This document shows, in pieces, positions 1 to 9,152 of a stretch of DNA of 64,000 nt. This stretch comes from Buchnera aphidicola (Cinara piceae). GTDB taxonomy: Bacteria > Pseudomonadota > Gammaproteobacteria > Enterobacterales > Enterobacteriaceae. The stretch is taken from positions 310,001-374,000 of the forward strand of contig NZ_LR217739.1 in assembly GCF_900699035.1 (NCBI RefSeq), in the 5' to 3' direction. The first letter of the stretch is position 1; each line of letters starts with the position of its first letter. A program made the position numbers and the translations under genes. Under the pieces are notes generated by a model. It searched no databases. It was given only the letters and a program-made list of their open reading frames with translations, and had not been told where the DNA came from.

Positions 1-1
1 A

Positions 2-475
2 AAAGAAGACTTTTCTCAAAAAAAAAGAGAAAATTACAGAGGATTAATATTGGGAAAAAAAATCCGATTAAAATACGCTTATATAATAAAAGCTAAAAAA
101 ATTTTAAAAAATAAAAATAATGAAATAAATTGTATTTTATGTAAATATTATCCTAAAAAAATAGAAAAAAAAATAGGAATAATTCATTGGATATCTATAA
201 AAAATTCTATTCCAGCGCAATTTCAATTATTTAATATTTTATTTATTTGTAAAAATCCTGAAAAACAAGATAATTTTATGCAATCATATAACTCTAATTC
301 ATATATCCTTAAACAAGGATATGTAGAATCTATAATCAATCAAGAAAAAATAAATCATGCATATCAATTTGAAAGGATTGGATATTTCTTAAAAACAAAG
401 CAAGAAAAAACAAAACAAATGATATCTTTTAATAGAATTGTATCATTAAAAAATAAATATAGAAATTTTATTTAA
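2..475 (+). CDS. glnS: Glutaminyl-tRNA synthetase, C-terminal part (cut by window edge)
   Basis: Charges tRNA-Gln with glutamine in the cytosol. The frame is open from base 2 to the TAA at 473-475, giving the last 157 residues or so. It aligns with the C-terminal anticodon-binding beta-barrel domains of E. coli GlnS: an EDF start, then RLKYAYIIKA, IHWISI, NPEKQDNF, QFERIGYF and FNRIVSLK, in the same order and spacing as the E. coli protein. The catalytic HIGH/KMSKS half lies upstream of the window. No start codon belongs to this piece; the TTG at 50 is internal. In better-known Buchnera genomes glnS is followed by pyrG then eno; here eno follows directly. Confidence 0.93.
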   Translation, partial: KEDFSQKKRENYRGLILGKKIRLKYAYIIKAKKILKNKNNEINCILCKYYPKKIEKKIGIIHWISIKNSIPAQFQLFNILFICKNPEKQDNFMQSYNSNSYILKQGYVESIINQEKINHAYQFERIGYFLKTKQEKTKQMISFNRIVSLKNKYRNFI

Positions 476-811
476 TGCAATTATTTATTATTAACAAATA
501 ATTTGTTTAAAATATATCAACATAATTTATTATGAAACTAATACATTAAAGATGTATATTAATAATATATAAAAAATATTTAAATTTTTATAAATATTAA
601 TAATACATTTTATTATTAATATTTATTAAAAATAATTATTATATTTTTATATAAAAAAATATTTTATTTAAAAAATATTACTATTAATAAAAAAAAATTA
701 ATAAAATAATATATTTATAAAAATATTATGTTATTTAAAAATTTAATTTTATAAAAAAAATTATTATATTAATTTTATAAAATATTGTTACAAATAAAGG
801 ATAAATTAAAA
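476..811. other. Gene-free gap between glnS and eno
   Basis: About 336 bases of almost pure A+T. No open frame, RNA-like fold or GC-rich island is visible. Relatives carry pyrG (CTP synthase) here, so the gap may be what remains of that gene plus the eno promoter. I saw no residual PyrG motif and no clear TTGACA/TATAAT pair. The only clear signal is the AAAGG ribosome-binding site at 796-800, before eno. Confidence 0.6.
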
Positions 812-2113
812 ATGTCAAAAATAAAAAAAATATTTGCAAGAGAAATATTAGATTCACGTGGATATCCTACTATTGAAACCGAAGTCCATCTAGAAAGCGG
901 GCATTTTGGTTGTTCTGCAGCTCCTTCAGGGGCATCAACAGGATCTAAAGAAGCTCTTGAATTAAGAGATTTTGATAAAAATCGTTTTTTAGGAAAAGGA
1001 GTAAAAAAAGCAATAAATTATGTAAACATAGATATTCATCAAGCACTAATAAATAAGCAAGCTGAAAATCAAAAAGAAATAGATTATTTAATGATTAAAT
1101 TAGATGGGACAGATAATAAATCAAAATTTGGTGCTAATGCCATTTTATCTGTATCACTATCGCTAGCAAAAGCAGTAGCTTCTGAAAAAGAAATACCATT
1201 TTATTCCTATATTGCTCAAATTAATAATACAAATAATAAATTTTCTATCCCTCTTCCCATGATTAATATTATTAATGGAGGCATGCATGCTAACAATAAT
1301 ATTGATCTTCAAGAATTTATGATACAACCTATAGGAGCAAAAAATATAAGACAAGCAGTTCGTATGGGTTCAGAAATTTTTCATACACTTGGTATAATCC
1401 TTAAAGAAAAAGGATATTCAACCTGTGTTGGAGATGAAGGTGGATATGCTCCTAATTTACAATCTAATGAAGAAGCATTATCTATAATTAGTTTAGCTGT
1501 AGAAAAAACGAATTATCGATTAGGTGAAGATATTACTTTTGCAATAGATTGTGCAGCATCGGAATTATTTGATCATAATACGAAAAAATATAAATTAAAA
1601 AATGAAAATAAAGAATTTACTTCACAAGAATTTACACATTACTTAGAAAAATTAACTAATAAATATCCTATTTTATCAATAGAAGATGGACAAGATGAAA
1701 ACGATTGGAAAGGTTTTATGTATCAAACAAAAATTTTAGGAAAAAAAATACAATTAGTTGGAGATGATTTATTTGTTACAAATAAAAAGATACTCCAAAA
1801 AGGGATACACGATAAAATTGCTAATGCCATTTTAATTAAATTTAATCAAATAGGAACACTAACAGAAACATTAGAAACTATTCGCTTAGCTAAAAAAAAT
1901 AAGTATGCTGTTATAATTTCTCATAGATCAGGAGAAACGGAAGATACTAGTATAGCGGATCTTTCCGTAGGTACATCAGCAGGGCAAATAAAAACAGGCT
2001 CAATGTGTAGATCGGATAGAACAGCAAAATACAATCGATTAATTAAAATAGAAGAATCCTTAAAAAAACAAACAAAAACATTTAAAAATAAATTAAATAT
2101 ATTTAAAGTATAA
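812..2113 (+). CDS. eno: Enolase
   Basis: Glycolytic 2-phosphoglycerate to phosphoenolpyruvate conversion; in E. coli it is also a degradosome component. It is 433 residues, close to the 432 of E. coli. Visible motifs: [12 protein letters not shown] at the N-terminus, [28 protein letters not shown], the metal-binding SIEDG and GDDLFVTN, the catalytic lysine in [19 protein letters not shown], and [17 protein letters not shown] 27 bases upstream is in frame, but the ATG at 812 is chosen: AAAGG lies 11 bases upstream and the residues after it match the family start (SKIKKI...). It ends in TAA. The gene stands alone after the loss of pyrG; a hairpin follows it. Confidence 0.97.
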   Translation: MSKIKKIFAREILDSRGYPTIETEVHLESGHFGCSAAPSGASTGSKEALELRDFDKNRFLGKGVKKAINYVNIDIHQALINKQAENQKEIDYLMIKLDGTDNKSKFGANAILSVSLSLAKAVASEKEIPFYSYIAQINNTNNKFSIPLPMINIINGGMHANNNIDLQEFMIQPIGAKNIRQAVRMGSEIFHTLGIILKEKGYSTCVGDEGGYAPNLQSNEEALSIISLAVEKTNYRLGEDITFAIDCAASELFDHNTKKYKLKNENKEFTSQEFTHYLEKLTNKYPILSIEDGQDENDWKGFMYQTKILGKKIQLVGDDLFVTNKKILQKGIHDKIANAILIKFNQIGTLTETLETIRLAKKNKYAVIISHRSGETEDTSIADLSVGTSAGQIKTGSMCRSDRTAKYNRLIKIEESLKKQTKTFKNKLNIFKV

Positions 2114-2168
2114 AAAGATTTAATTTAATTAAATTCTATAAATAACTAAATTATCTATTAAATAAAAA

Positions 2169-2187
2169 ACCCCTATATACTAGGGGT
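2169..2187. terminator. Hairpin downstream of eno, possible bidirectional terminator
   Basis: Perfect 7-bp stem, ACCCCTA / TAGGGGT, with a 5-base loop, standing out as a GC-rich island in A+T-rich DNA. On the plus strand it is followed by ACAAAAAATT, with no U-tract. It is preceded by AAATAAAAAA, so read on the minus strand it has a proper T-tract. No minus-strand gene lies nearby to use that direction. It may act as a 3' stabiliser or weak terminator of eno, or be left over from a lost gene. Confidence 0.5.
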
Positions 2188-2318
2188 ACAAAAAATTAAA
2201 AATACTATTTATATAAATAAAATAATTTTAATATATATAAATTATATAAATAAAAAATATTTATATTCTTTAATAATGTTAATAAATTTAATAATTAAAT
2301 TACTATATTGGATGTTTT

Positions 2319-4999
2319 ATGAAAAAAAAAACTATTGTTTTAATTGATGGACATTATTGTTTATATCAAACATATTTTTCTTTTTTAAAACTTAAAAACA
2401 ATAATGGATTTTTTACAGGTGTTCTATATGGGTATATAAAAATATTTAATAAAATAATAAAAAAATTCAATCCTGATAATATCGTAGTTGTTTTTGATAC
2501 TCCTACAACAACTTTTCGACATAAATTATATCCAGAATATAAAAAAAATAGATCTTCTATGCCTGAAAATCTCAAAAAACAAATTAGCCCTTTAAAAGAA
2601 ATTATTCAAGATTTAGGAATATCTATAATTAGTATAAATAATATAGAAGCTGATGATATAATAGGTACATTATCTAAAAAGTTTACAAAAAAAAAATATT
2701 ATATTTTTATATATAGCGCTGATAAAGATATGTTACAATTAGTAAATAAAAAAATAATAATAATTCCCGGAAAAAATACAGAAAAAATATTAAATGAAAA
2801 AGAAGTATATAAAAAATATAAAATCAAACCAAATTCTATAGCAGATTTTTTAGGATTAGTTGGAGACCCTTCTGATAATATACCCGGGGTGCCTGGGATA
2901 GGAAAAAAAACTGCTACAATACTTATAGAAAATTTTTCATCTATATGTAACATATATAAAAATATAGAACATATTTCTAAATTGCCTATAAAAAATATTA
3001 AAAATATTATATATAATTTAAAAAAAAATAAAAAAATAGCTTTTTTATCATTTAATTTAATTAAAATTAATAAAAATATATCACTAAATTATAATACAAA
3101 TTCTTTATTAAAAAAAAATAAACCTAATATACCTTATTTATTAAAAAAATTTCAATATTATCAATTTAATGAATATATCAAACAAATATATAATAGAAAA
3201 TTTCCAATAATTGATATGTATCATCAAGAAAAAAAAAAAAAAAAAAATATATTGAAATTATAAATAATATTATATTATTCAAACTTATAAAAGAAATATA
3301 CAAAAAAAAAATATTTTCTATAGCAGTAAATGTTGTTCATAAAAAAGAAAAAAAAAATATTTTTTCTATATCTATTACTACAAATAAAAATATAACCTGG
3401 TGGTATAATTCTAATACAAATAACAAAGACAATACAAAAATTACTATACAGTATATATTAAAAAATTTAAAACCCATACTAGAACAAAAAAAATACAAAA
3501 AAATAGGAAAAAATATGAAAAACATTTTTCATATTTTTAAAAAATATGATATAATATTAAATGGTATGTATTTTGATATATTAATCATATATTATTATTG
3601 TAAATTAAGTCATAATCACGGTGATTACTATAAATACCTTATAAAAAAATATTCCACAAAAAAAAACCATATAAAATCAGAAAAAAAAATAAATTCTATT
3701 ATTAAAGAATCAGAAATATCTTTTGAAATATATATTCAAACAAAAATATACTTTAAAATATATCCTATTAAAAAAATATTTCAATCCATTGATATGCCTT
3801 TACTAAATGTTTTATCTACTATAGAAAATAATGGTGTATTAATAAAAAAAAGAATATTAAAAAAACAAAAAAAAAAAATTACTAATACAATATATAAATT
3901 AAAACAAAAAATATATTATTTAACAAAAGAAAAATTTAATATTGATTCCCCGAAACAATTAATAAACATATTATTTAAAAAATATAAATTTCCGCATATT
4001 AAAAAAACAAAAAAAGGAAATATTTCTACTGATGAAAAAGTTCTTAATGAACTATCTCACATACATACATTACCAAAAATTATTTTACAATATCGATTTC
4101 TTAAAAAGATAAAAAATACATATTTAAATAACTTAATCCATTCAATCAATAAAAAAACAAATAGAATTCATACAACCTATCATCAAACATCTACATTAAC
4201 AGGTAGATTATCTTCTAGTAATCCAAACTTACAAAATATTCCTATTAAAACTAAATTAGGAAGAAATATAAGAATTGCATTTATAGCAAAAAAAAAATGG
4301 TTATTATTATCAGCCGATTACTCACAAATTGAATTAAGAATTATAGCTTATTATTCACAAGATAAAAATTTAATCAAAGATTTATTAAATAATGATGATA
4401 TATATATTAAAATAGCTGCTCATATTTTTAATATACATTATCAACAAGTGAAATCTTTTCAAAGAAATACTGCAAAAATTGTTATTTTTTCTATATTATA
4501 TGGAATTAGTCCATTCGGTTTATCTCAAAAACTCAATATTTCTATAAAAAAATCTAGTGAATATATAGATAATTATTTTACAAGATATAAAAAAATCAAA
4601 AAATATATAAAAAAAATATGTAATATTGCAAAAAAAAAAGAATATATAAAAACACTTTTTGGAAGAAAACTATATATTCCAAACATTAACTCACATAATA
4701 ATATTCTCAAAAAAAAAGCAAAACGTTTTTGTGTTAATACAATAATACAAAATACTGCTTCAGATATAATAAAAAAATCTATGATTAAATTAAATTCTAT
4801 ATTTCAAAAAAAATTTATAAATAAAGCAAAAATAATTATGCAAATACATGATGAATTAATATTTGAAATTAAAGAAGAAAAAAAAAATATACTCATGCAT
4901 ATAATAAAAAATTATATGGAAAATAATATTTTATTAAATATACCACTATGCGTTTCTATTAAAACAGGAAAAAATTGGAAAGAAATGAAAAACAAATAA
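2319..4999 (+). CDS. polA: DNA polymerase I, reading frame broken at a 19-A run
   Basis: Gap filling and primer removal in replication and repair. The 5' nuclease domain (2319 to about 3230) has DGHYCLYQTYF, VVFDTP, EADDIIGT, SADKDMLQL and the helix-hairpin-helix GDPSDNIPGVPGIGKKTA. The frame then ends at 3263. Just past the A19 run (3229-3247) another frame opens at 3248 and runs to 4999 with the rest of PolA: TGRLSS...NPNLQNIP, motif A ADYSQIELR, motif B RNTAK...FSILYGIS, motif C QIHDELIFE. One extra A (or two fewer) joins them into about 893 residues (E. coli 928). Poly(A) slippage rescuing such breaks is described in Buchnera. The 3'-5' exonuclease region looks to lack its acidic residues. 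The stop lies 1 base from the stop of engB, convergent. It could be non-functional, but the pol domain is well kept. Confidence 0.88.
3229..3247 (+). repeat. 19-base adenine homopolymer inside polA
   Basis: Longest single-base run I noticed in the window. It follows the G at 3228 and sits exactly at the join between the two polA reading frames (phase 0 before, phase 2 after). It falls in the linker between the 5' nuclease and Klenow-like parts, where extra lysines would be tolerated. RNA polymerase slippage here by +1 or -2 would restore the full frame. Confidence 0.95.
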
Positions 5000-5000
5000 A

Positions 5001-5612
5001 TTACTTATTTTTATATAAAAAATACCATTCAGATAATTGATTTTGTAAAAAAAAAATATCTGATTTATTTTTCTTTGAAAAACTAAATATAGTAATATTC
5101 ATATTTAAATGAGATAATTTTTTACGTAAATGTAATAATCTTTCTATTTTATTTTTTTTAGAAACTTTATCGCTTTTTGTTAAAATAATTAAAATTGGTA
5201 ATAAACTATCTTTTAAAATCTTTAAAATCATTTTATCATATATTTTCATTGGTAATCGAATATCAGATAAAATTACAATACCATTTAAACATTTTCTATA
5301 TTTTAGATAAAAAAAAATATTTTTTTCCAATAATTTTTTAGTAAAATTATTTATTTTAGAATATCCATAACCTGGAAAATCCACTATTCTAAAATCTGAT
5401 AAAACATTAAAAAAATTTATTGTACTCGTTCTACCGGGTAATTTACTAACTCTAGCTAATTTTTTATTATTTGCTAAACAATTAATTATACTAGATTTAC
5501 CAGAATTAGAATAACCCAAAAATGCAATTTCTATTCCTGAAAAATATTTTAATTCATGATAATTTATAATACCTTTTAAAAAAAAAGTTTTATTAAAATT
5601 AATAGATTTCAA
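5001..5612 (-). CDS. engB: Ribosome biogenesis GTPase EngB (YihA)
   Basis: Small GTPase needed for 50S subunit assembly. It is 203 residues (E. coli 210). Motifs: G1 GYSNSGKSS, G2 region GRTSTINFF, G3 DFPGYGYSK, G4 LTKSDK. The only reasonable start is TTG (CAA at 5610-5612 on the plus strand): an in-frame TAG sits two codons upstream, and the residues after this TTG align with the E. coli start without a gap. AAGGGAAAA lies upstream as a ribosome-binding site. polA next to engB is the E. coli order, with the two genes facing each other here; the intervening spf RNA is not visible. Confidence 0.95.
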   Translation of the reverse strand: MKSINFNKTFFLKGIINYHELKYFSGIEIAFLGYSNSGKSSIINCLANNKKLARVSKLPGRTSTINFFNVLSDFRIVDFPGYGYSKINNFTKKLLEKNIFFYLKYRKCLNGIVILSDIRLPMKIYDKMILKILKDSLLPILIILTKSDKVSKKNKIERLLHLRKKLSHLNMNITIFSFSKKNKSDIFFLQNQLSEWYFLYKNK

Positions 5613-5958
5613 TAACTATTTTCCCTTTTTAATTAATAAAATTAATTTTTTTATAAGAACATAATTAATTTTAAAATATTCATCTTTATAAAAAAATATT
5701 GTAAAATAAAAACATATTTATAAACTAAATACATTAGATTATAGATACTATAATAGTATTTATTTAAAATATCAAATCTAAATCACAATAAATTATTGTT
5801 GCATAAATCCTAATTTATTTATACATAAAATAATATATAAAATATATATAAATCTCTATATTAAAAAAACTATATTTAAATAAAAAATAATATTTTATCT
5901 AACAATTAATATTTAAAATTGTATACTATTTAACTTTTAAAATAAAATTGGTATTTAT
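5613..5958. other. Divergent intergenic region between engB and typA
   Basis: About 346 bases of A+T-rich DNA separating two divergent genes, so it must hold promoters for both. The AAGGG ribosome-binding site of engB sits at its left end. I could not pick a convincing -35/-10 pair among the many TATAAT-like strings. No RNA fold or remnant gene is recognisable. Confidence 0.5.
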
Positions 5959-7770
5959 ATGAAAAAAAAAATTAGAAATATTGCCATTATTGCGCACGTG
6001 GACCATGGGAAAACAACACTACTTGATCAATTATTGCGACAATCTGGTACTTTTGAAAAACATGAAGAAAAAATTGATAGAATTATGGACTCTAATGAAC
6101 TAGAAAAAGAAAGAGGAATTACAATCCTATCAAAGCATACATCAATACAATGGAACGAATATCATATCAATATTATTGATACACCAGGACATGCTGATTT
6201 TGGAGGAGAAGTAGAAAGAATATTATCTATGGTAGATTCTGTTTTATTAGTAGTAGATGCTTTTGAAGGCCCTATGCCCCAAACAAGATATGTAACTAAA
6301 AAATCATTTTTATATAATATTAAGCCTATTATTGTAATCAATAAAATGGATAGAGCTACAATTAGACCTGATTGGGTTATTAACCAAATATTTGATTTGT
6401 TTGTCAACCTATCGGCTAATGATGAACAATTAGATTTTCCAATAATATATACATCCGCTTTATTAGGAAAATCAGGCAATAATCCTAATAATATGAAAAA
6501 TAGTATGATTCCATTACTAAGTGCTATTATAAAATATACACCAAAACCTAAAATAACAAAAAAAAATTTTTTTCAAATGCAAATATCACAATTAGATTTT
6601 AATAATTATTTTGGAATGATAGGAATTGGAAAAATACAACAAGGGGAATTAAAAATTAATCAAACTGTTTCAATTTTAAGAAATAAAAAAAAAATTTATA
6701 CAGGAAAAATTAATAATATATTAAAATTTTATGGTTTAAAACAAAAAAAAACAAAAAAAGCATCAGCAGGAGATATTATTGCAATTACTGGTTTAAATAA
6801 TCTTGAAATATCAGATACTATTTGTGATCCAGATTTTTTAAATCCTTTACCTAATTTAAAAATAGATGATCCAACAGTAAATATGTTATTTTGTGTAAAT
6901 CAATCACCATTTTGTGGGCAAGAAGGTAAATATATAACATCCCGTCAAATTTTAGAACGTTTAAAAAAAGAAACAATTCGAAATATCTCTTTAAAGGTTC
7001 AAGAAACAAAAGATTCAAATATTTTTTCCGTTTCTGGAAGAGGGGAATTACATTTATCAATTCTACTAGAACAATTACGTAGGGAAAATTTTGAATTAGA
7101 AGTCTCAAGACCAAAAGTAATTTTAAAAAAGAAAAATAATATTCTTACTGAACCATTTGAAAATGTATTATTAGATATTAATAAAAATAATCAAGGACAA
7201 TTAATAAAGAAATTAGGTGAACTTAGAGGAGATATACAAAGTATCACAAATAGCGAAAAAGAAAGAATCCAGATTGAATGTATTTTATCTAGTAGATCAT
7301 TAATTGGATTTAGATCTGAATTTATGAATATTACTTCTGGAGGTGGTACTTTTTTTTCTTCTATTAGCCATTACGGGCCTGTGCAAAAAAATCAATTTGG
7401 ACAGAGAAAAAATGGAGTTCTAATTTCTAAAAATACAGGCACAGCAGTTTCTTTTTCAATTTCTAATCTACAAAATAGAGGAAAAATGTTTATTAAACAT
7501 GGAGAAAAAGTATATGAAGGACAAATTATAGGAATACATAATAGATCAAATGATCTTACAGTTAATTGTTTAATTGGTAAAAAACTAACAAATATGAGAG
7601 CTTCAGGGACAGATGAAGCTATACATTTAATTACACCAATAAAAATTACACTAGAATATGCTCTTAATTTTGTAAATGATGATGAATTAGTAGAAATTAC
7701 ACCAAATTCAATAAGATTTAGAAAAATACATCTAAAAGAAAGTGATAGAAAAAAAGCTAAAAAAAAATAA
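5959..7770 (+). CDS. typA: Translational GTPase TypA/BipA
   Basis: EF-G-like ribosome-binding GTPase involved in 50S assembly and stress adaptation. It is 603 residues (E. coli 607). Visible: G1 AHVDHGKTTL, G2 RGITILSKH, G3 DTPGHADFGGEV, G4 VINKMD, then the beta-barrel domain and EF-G-like domains (GRGELHLSILLEQLRRE, RSLIGFRSEF), ending in the lysine-rich BipA C-terminal domain (NDDELVEITP, RFRKIHL). ATG at 5959 gives the family start MKKKIRNIAIIAHVD. It stands alone with its own downstream hairpin terminator. In E. coli typA lies in the same neighbourhood as polA and engB. Confidence 0.97.
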   Translation: MKKKIRNIAIIAHVDHGKTTLLDQLLRQSGTFEKHEEKIDRIMDSNELEKERGITILSKHTSIQWNEYHINIIDTPGHADFGGEVERILSMVDSVLLVVDAFEGPMPQTRYVTKKSFLYNIKPIIVINKMDRATIRPDWVINQIFDLFVNLSANDEQLDFPIIYTSALLGKSGNNPNNMKNSMIPLLSAIIKYTPKPKITKKNFFQMQISQLDFNNYFGMIGIGKIQQGELKINQTVSILRNKKKIYTGKINNILKFYGLKQKKTKKASAGDIIAITGLNNLEISDTICDPDFLNPLPNLKIDDPTVNMLFCVNQSPFCGQEGKYITSRQILERLKKETIRNISLKVQETKDSNIFSVSGRGELHLSILLEQLRRENFELEVSRPKVILKKKNNILTEPFENVLLDINKNNQGQLIKKLGELRGDIQSITNSEKERIQIECILSSRSLIGFRSEFMNITSGGGTFFSSISHYGPVQKNQFGQRKNGVLISKNTGTAVSFSISNLQNRGKMFIKHGEKVYEGQIIGIHNRSNDLTVNCLIGKKLTNMRASGTDEAIHLITPIKITLEYALNFVNDDELVEITPNSIRFRKIHLKESDRKKAKKK

Positions 7771-7830
7771 TATTTTTATATAAAAATATACAGTTCTATA
7801 TCAGTAAACTAATATTTTTTGTAACTAATA

Positions 7831-7866
7831 AAGAGAATCTTATTCCATTCAAAGATTCTTTTTATC
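7831..7866 (+). terminator. Intrinsic terminator after typA
   Basis: Stem AGAATCTT (7834-7841) pairs perfectly with AAGATTCT (7852-7859); outer A-T pairs extend it. Loop of 10 bases, then a run of T. It lies 61 bases after the typA stop and also separates typA from the convergent ygfZ, so it probably serves typA mainly. Confidence 0.75.
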
Positions 7867-7974
7867 AAATAAAAATATAAAAATATGTAAATATTAAAAA
7901 ATTAATTAAAATAAATAATATTGTTTATAGTAAAAACACTTAAAAAGTAATATTCATATATTTTCACAAAAAAA

Positions 7975-8952
7975 TTAAATATTATATATTTTAAAAAAAC
8001 TATTTGGATGTGATGGTAAAAAAAAAATATTTTCTTTATTAAAAAATTTTTTTTTCATACGTATTTGTAATAATATTTGTTGTTTATGTACATGAACCCA
8101 GTATAAAACCATACCAACATTATATCTAAAACCTGAAATATCAATATACTCAATAGATTCACAAATATATGTAATATTATCTTGATAATGCTCGCCTATT
8201 AAAGCACAGATAACAAATTGATTTATTTTTTTATTTTCATATTTACATAATATTTCTTGTCCATAATAACAACCTTTATTGAAGTTAATTGCCCCCCATT
8301 TCTTTAAATCTAATGATTGTAATATAAAACGACCCATTATTTCTTCATTCATAATAGGGAAACAAGATTCAATATCTAATTCTATCCATTGCATGCTATT
8401 GCTATATCGTGCTTTACAATTTATAAATTTTAAAAAATCAATTAAATCTTCTTTATATGCAATAATTAAAAATCTTTTAATTGGTTTATTAATTCTTAAT
8501 ATAATTATATTATGAACAATTATCATAGATTTTTTTTTATTTAATTTTATAGAAAAAAAATTTTCTAATAATTTATATGCATAAAACCCACATAATCCAA
8601 ATATATGAAATTTTTTTTCTTCAAAAATATTAACTTTAGAAAATAAAGAATATTTTTTTAATTCATATATATGTTTTTTACATACTGATGATCTAATTAT
8701 ATATATATAATAATTATCATATTGAAATATTAATAAAGAAGTCCAAACTTTTCCGTTGATATTACAATGAGCTCCAAACTTATACTGATTTTGACCAATC
8801 ATATTTATATCAATGGTAAATTGATCATTTAAATATTTTTTTTTGTCTAACCCTGATACACATACTACAGACCATTCATCTAATTTCATATATGAAATAG
8901 GTAAATCATTGCTTAAATAAACAATTTTATTACTAATAATATTATTTTTCAT
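7975..8952 (-). CDS. ygfZ: Folate-binding tRNA-modification factor YgfZ
   Basis: GcvT-like protein that in E. coli supports Fe-S enzymes such as MiaB. It is 325 residues (E. coli 326). The signature KGCYTGQE appears as KGCYYGQE near residue 230, keeping the key cysteine but with Thr to Tyr. Other family features: SGLDKKKYLNDQFTID near the N-terminus, CNINGKVW, and FNKGCYYGQEILCKYEN. The C-terminal third is weakly conserved. The gene stands alone, convergent with typA. Its retention together with miaB fits the known functional link. It ends in TAA. Confidence 0.88.
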   Translation of the reverse strand: MKNNIISNKIVYLSNDLPISYMKLDEWSVVCVSGLDKKKYLNDQFTIDINMIGQNQYKFGAHCNINGKVWTSLLIFQYDNYYIYIIRSSVCKKHIYELKKYSLFSKVNIFEEKKFHIFGLCGFYAYKLLENFFSIKLNKKKSMIIVHNIIILRINKPIKRFLIIAYKEDLIDFLKFINCKARYSNSMQWIELDIESCFPIMNEEIMGRFILQSLDLKKWGAINFNKGCYYGQEILCKYENKKINQFVICALIGEHYQDNITYICESIEYIDISGFRYNVGMVLYWVHVHKQQILLQIRMKKKFFNKENIFFLPSHPNSFFKIYNI

Positions 8953-9152
8953 AAAAAACCTTTTTTTAAATATTTATAAAATATAAATATAACATTACTA
9001 TATAATATAACAAAAATCGTTGATATTTATAAAAAAAATAATTATATTATATATAAACTTATATAACTTGTTATTTATAATATAAATTTTTTTTAAAGAC
9101 TATAATAAATAAAAATATATATTTAAAAAATATTTTTAAAAAAGAGAAAAAA

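Noticed and set aside
785-811. 27-base N-terminal extension of enolase from TTG
   Set aside because: Not conserved, and the ATG at 812 has the AAAGG ribosome-binding site.
3515-4999. A separate polymerase-only gene starting at ATG 3515
   Set aside because: The same phase is open back to 3248 and those residues match PolA, so this is the second part of one polA gene, not a gene with its own start.
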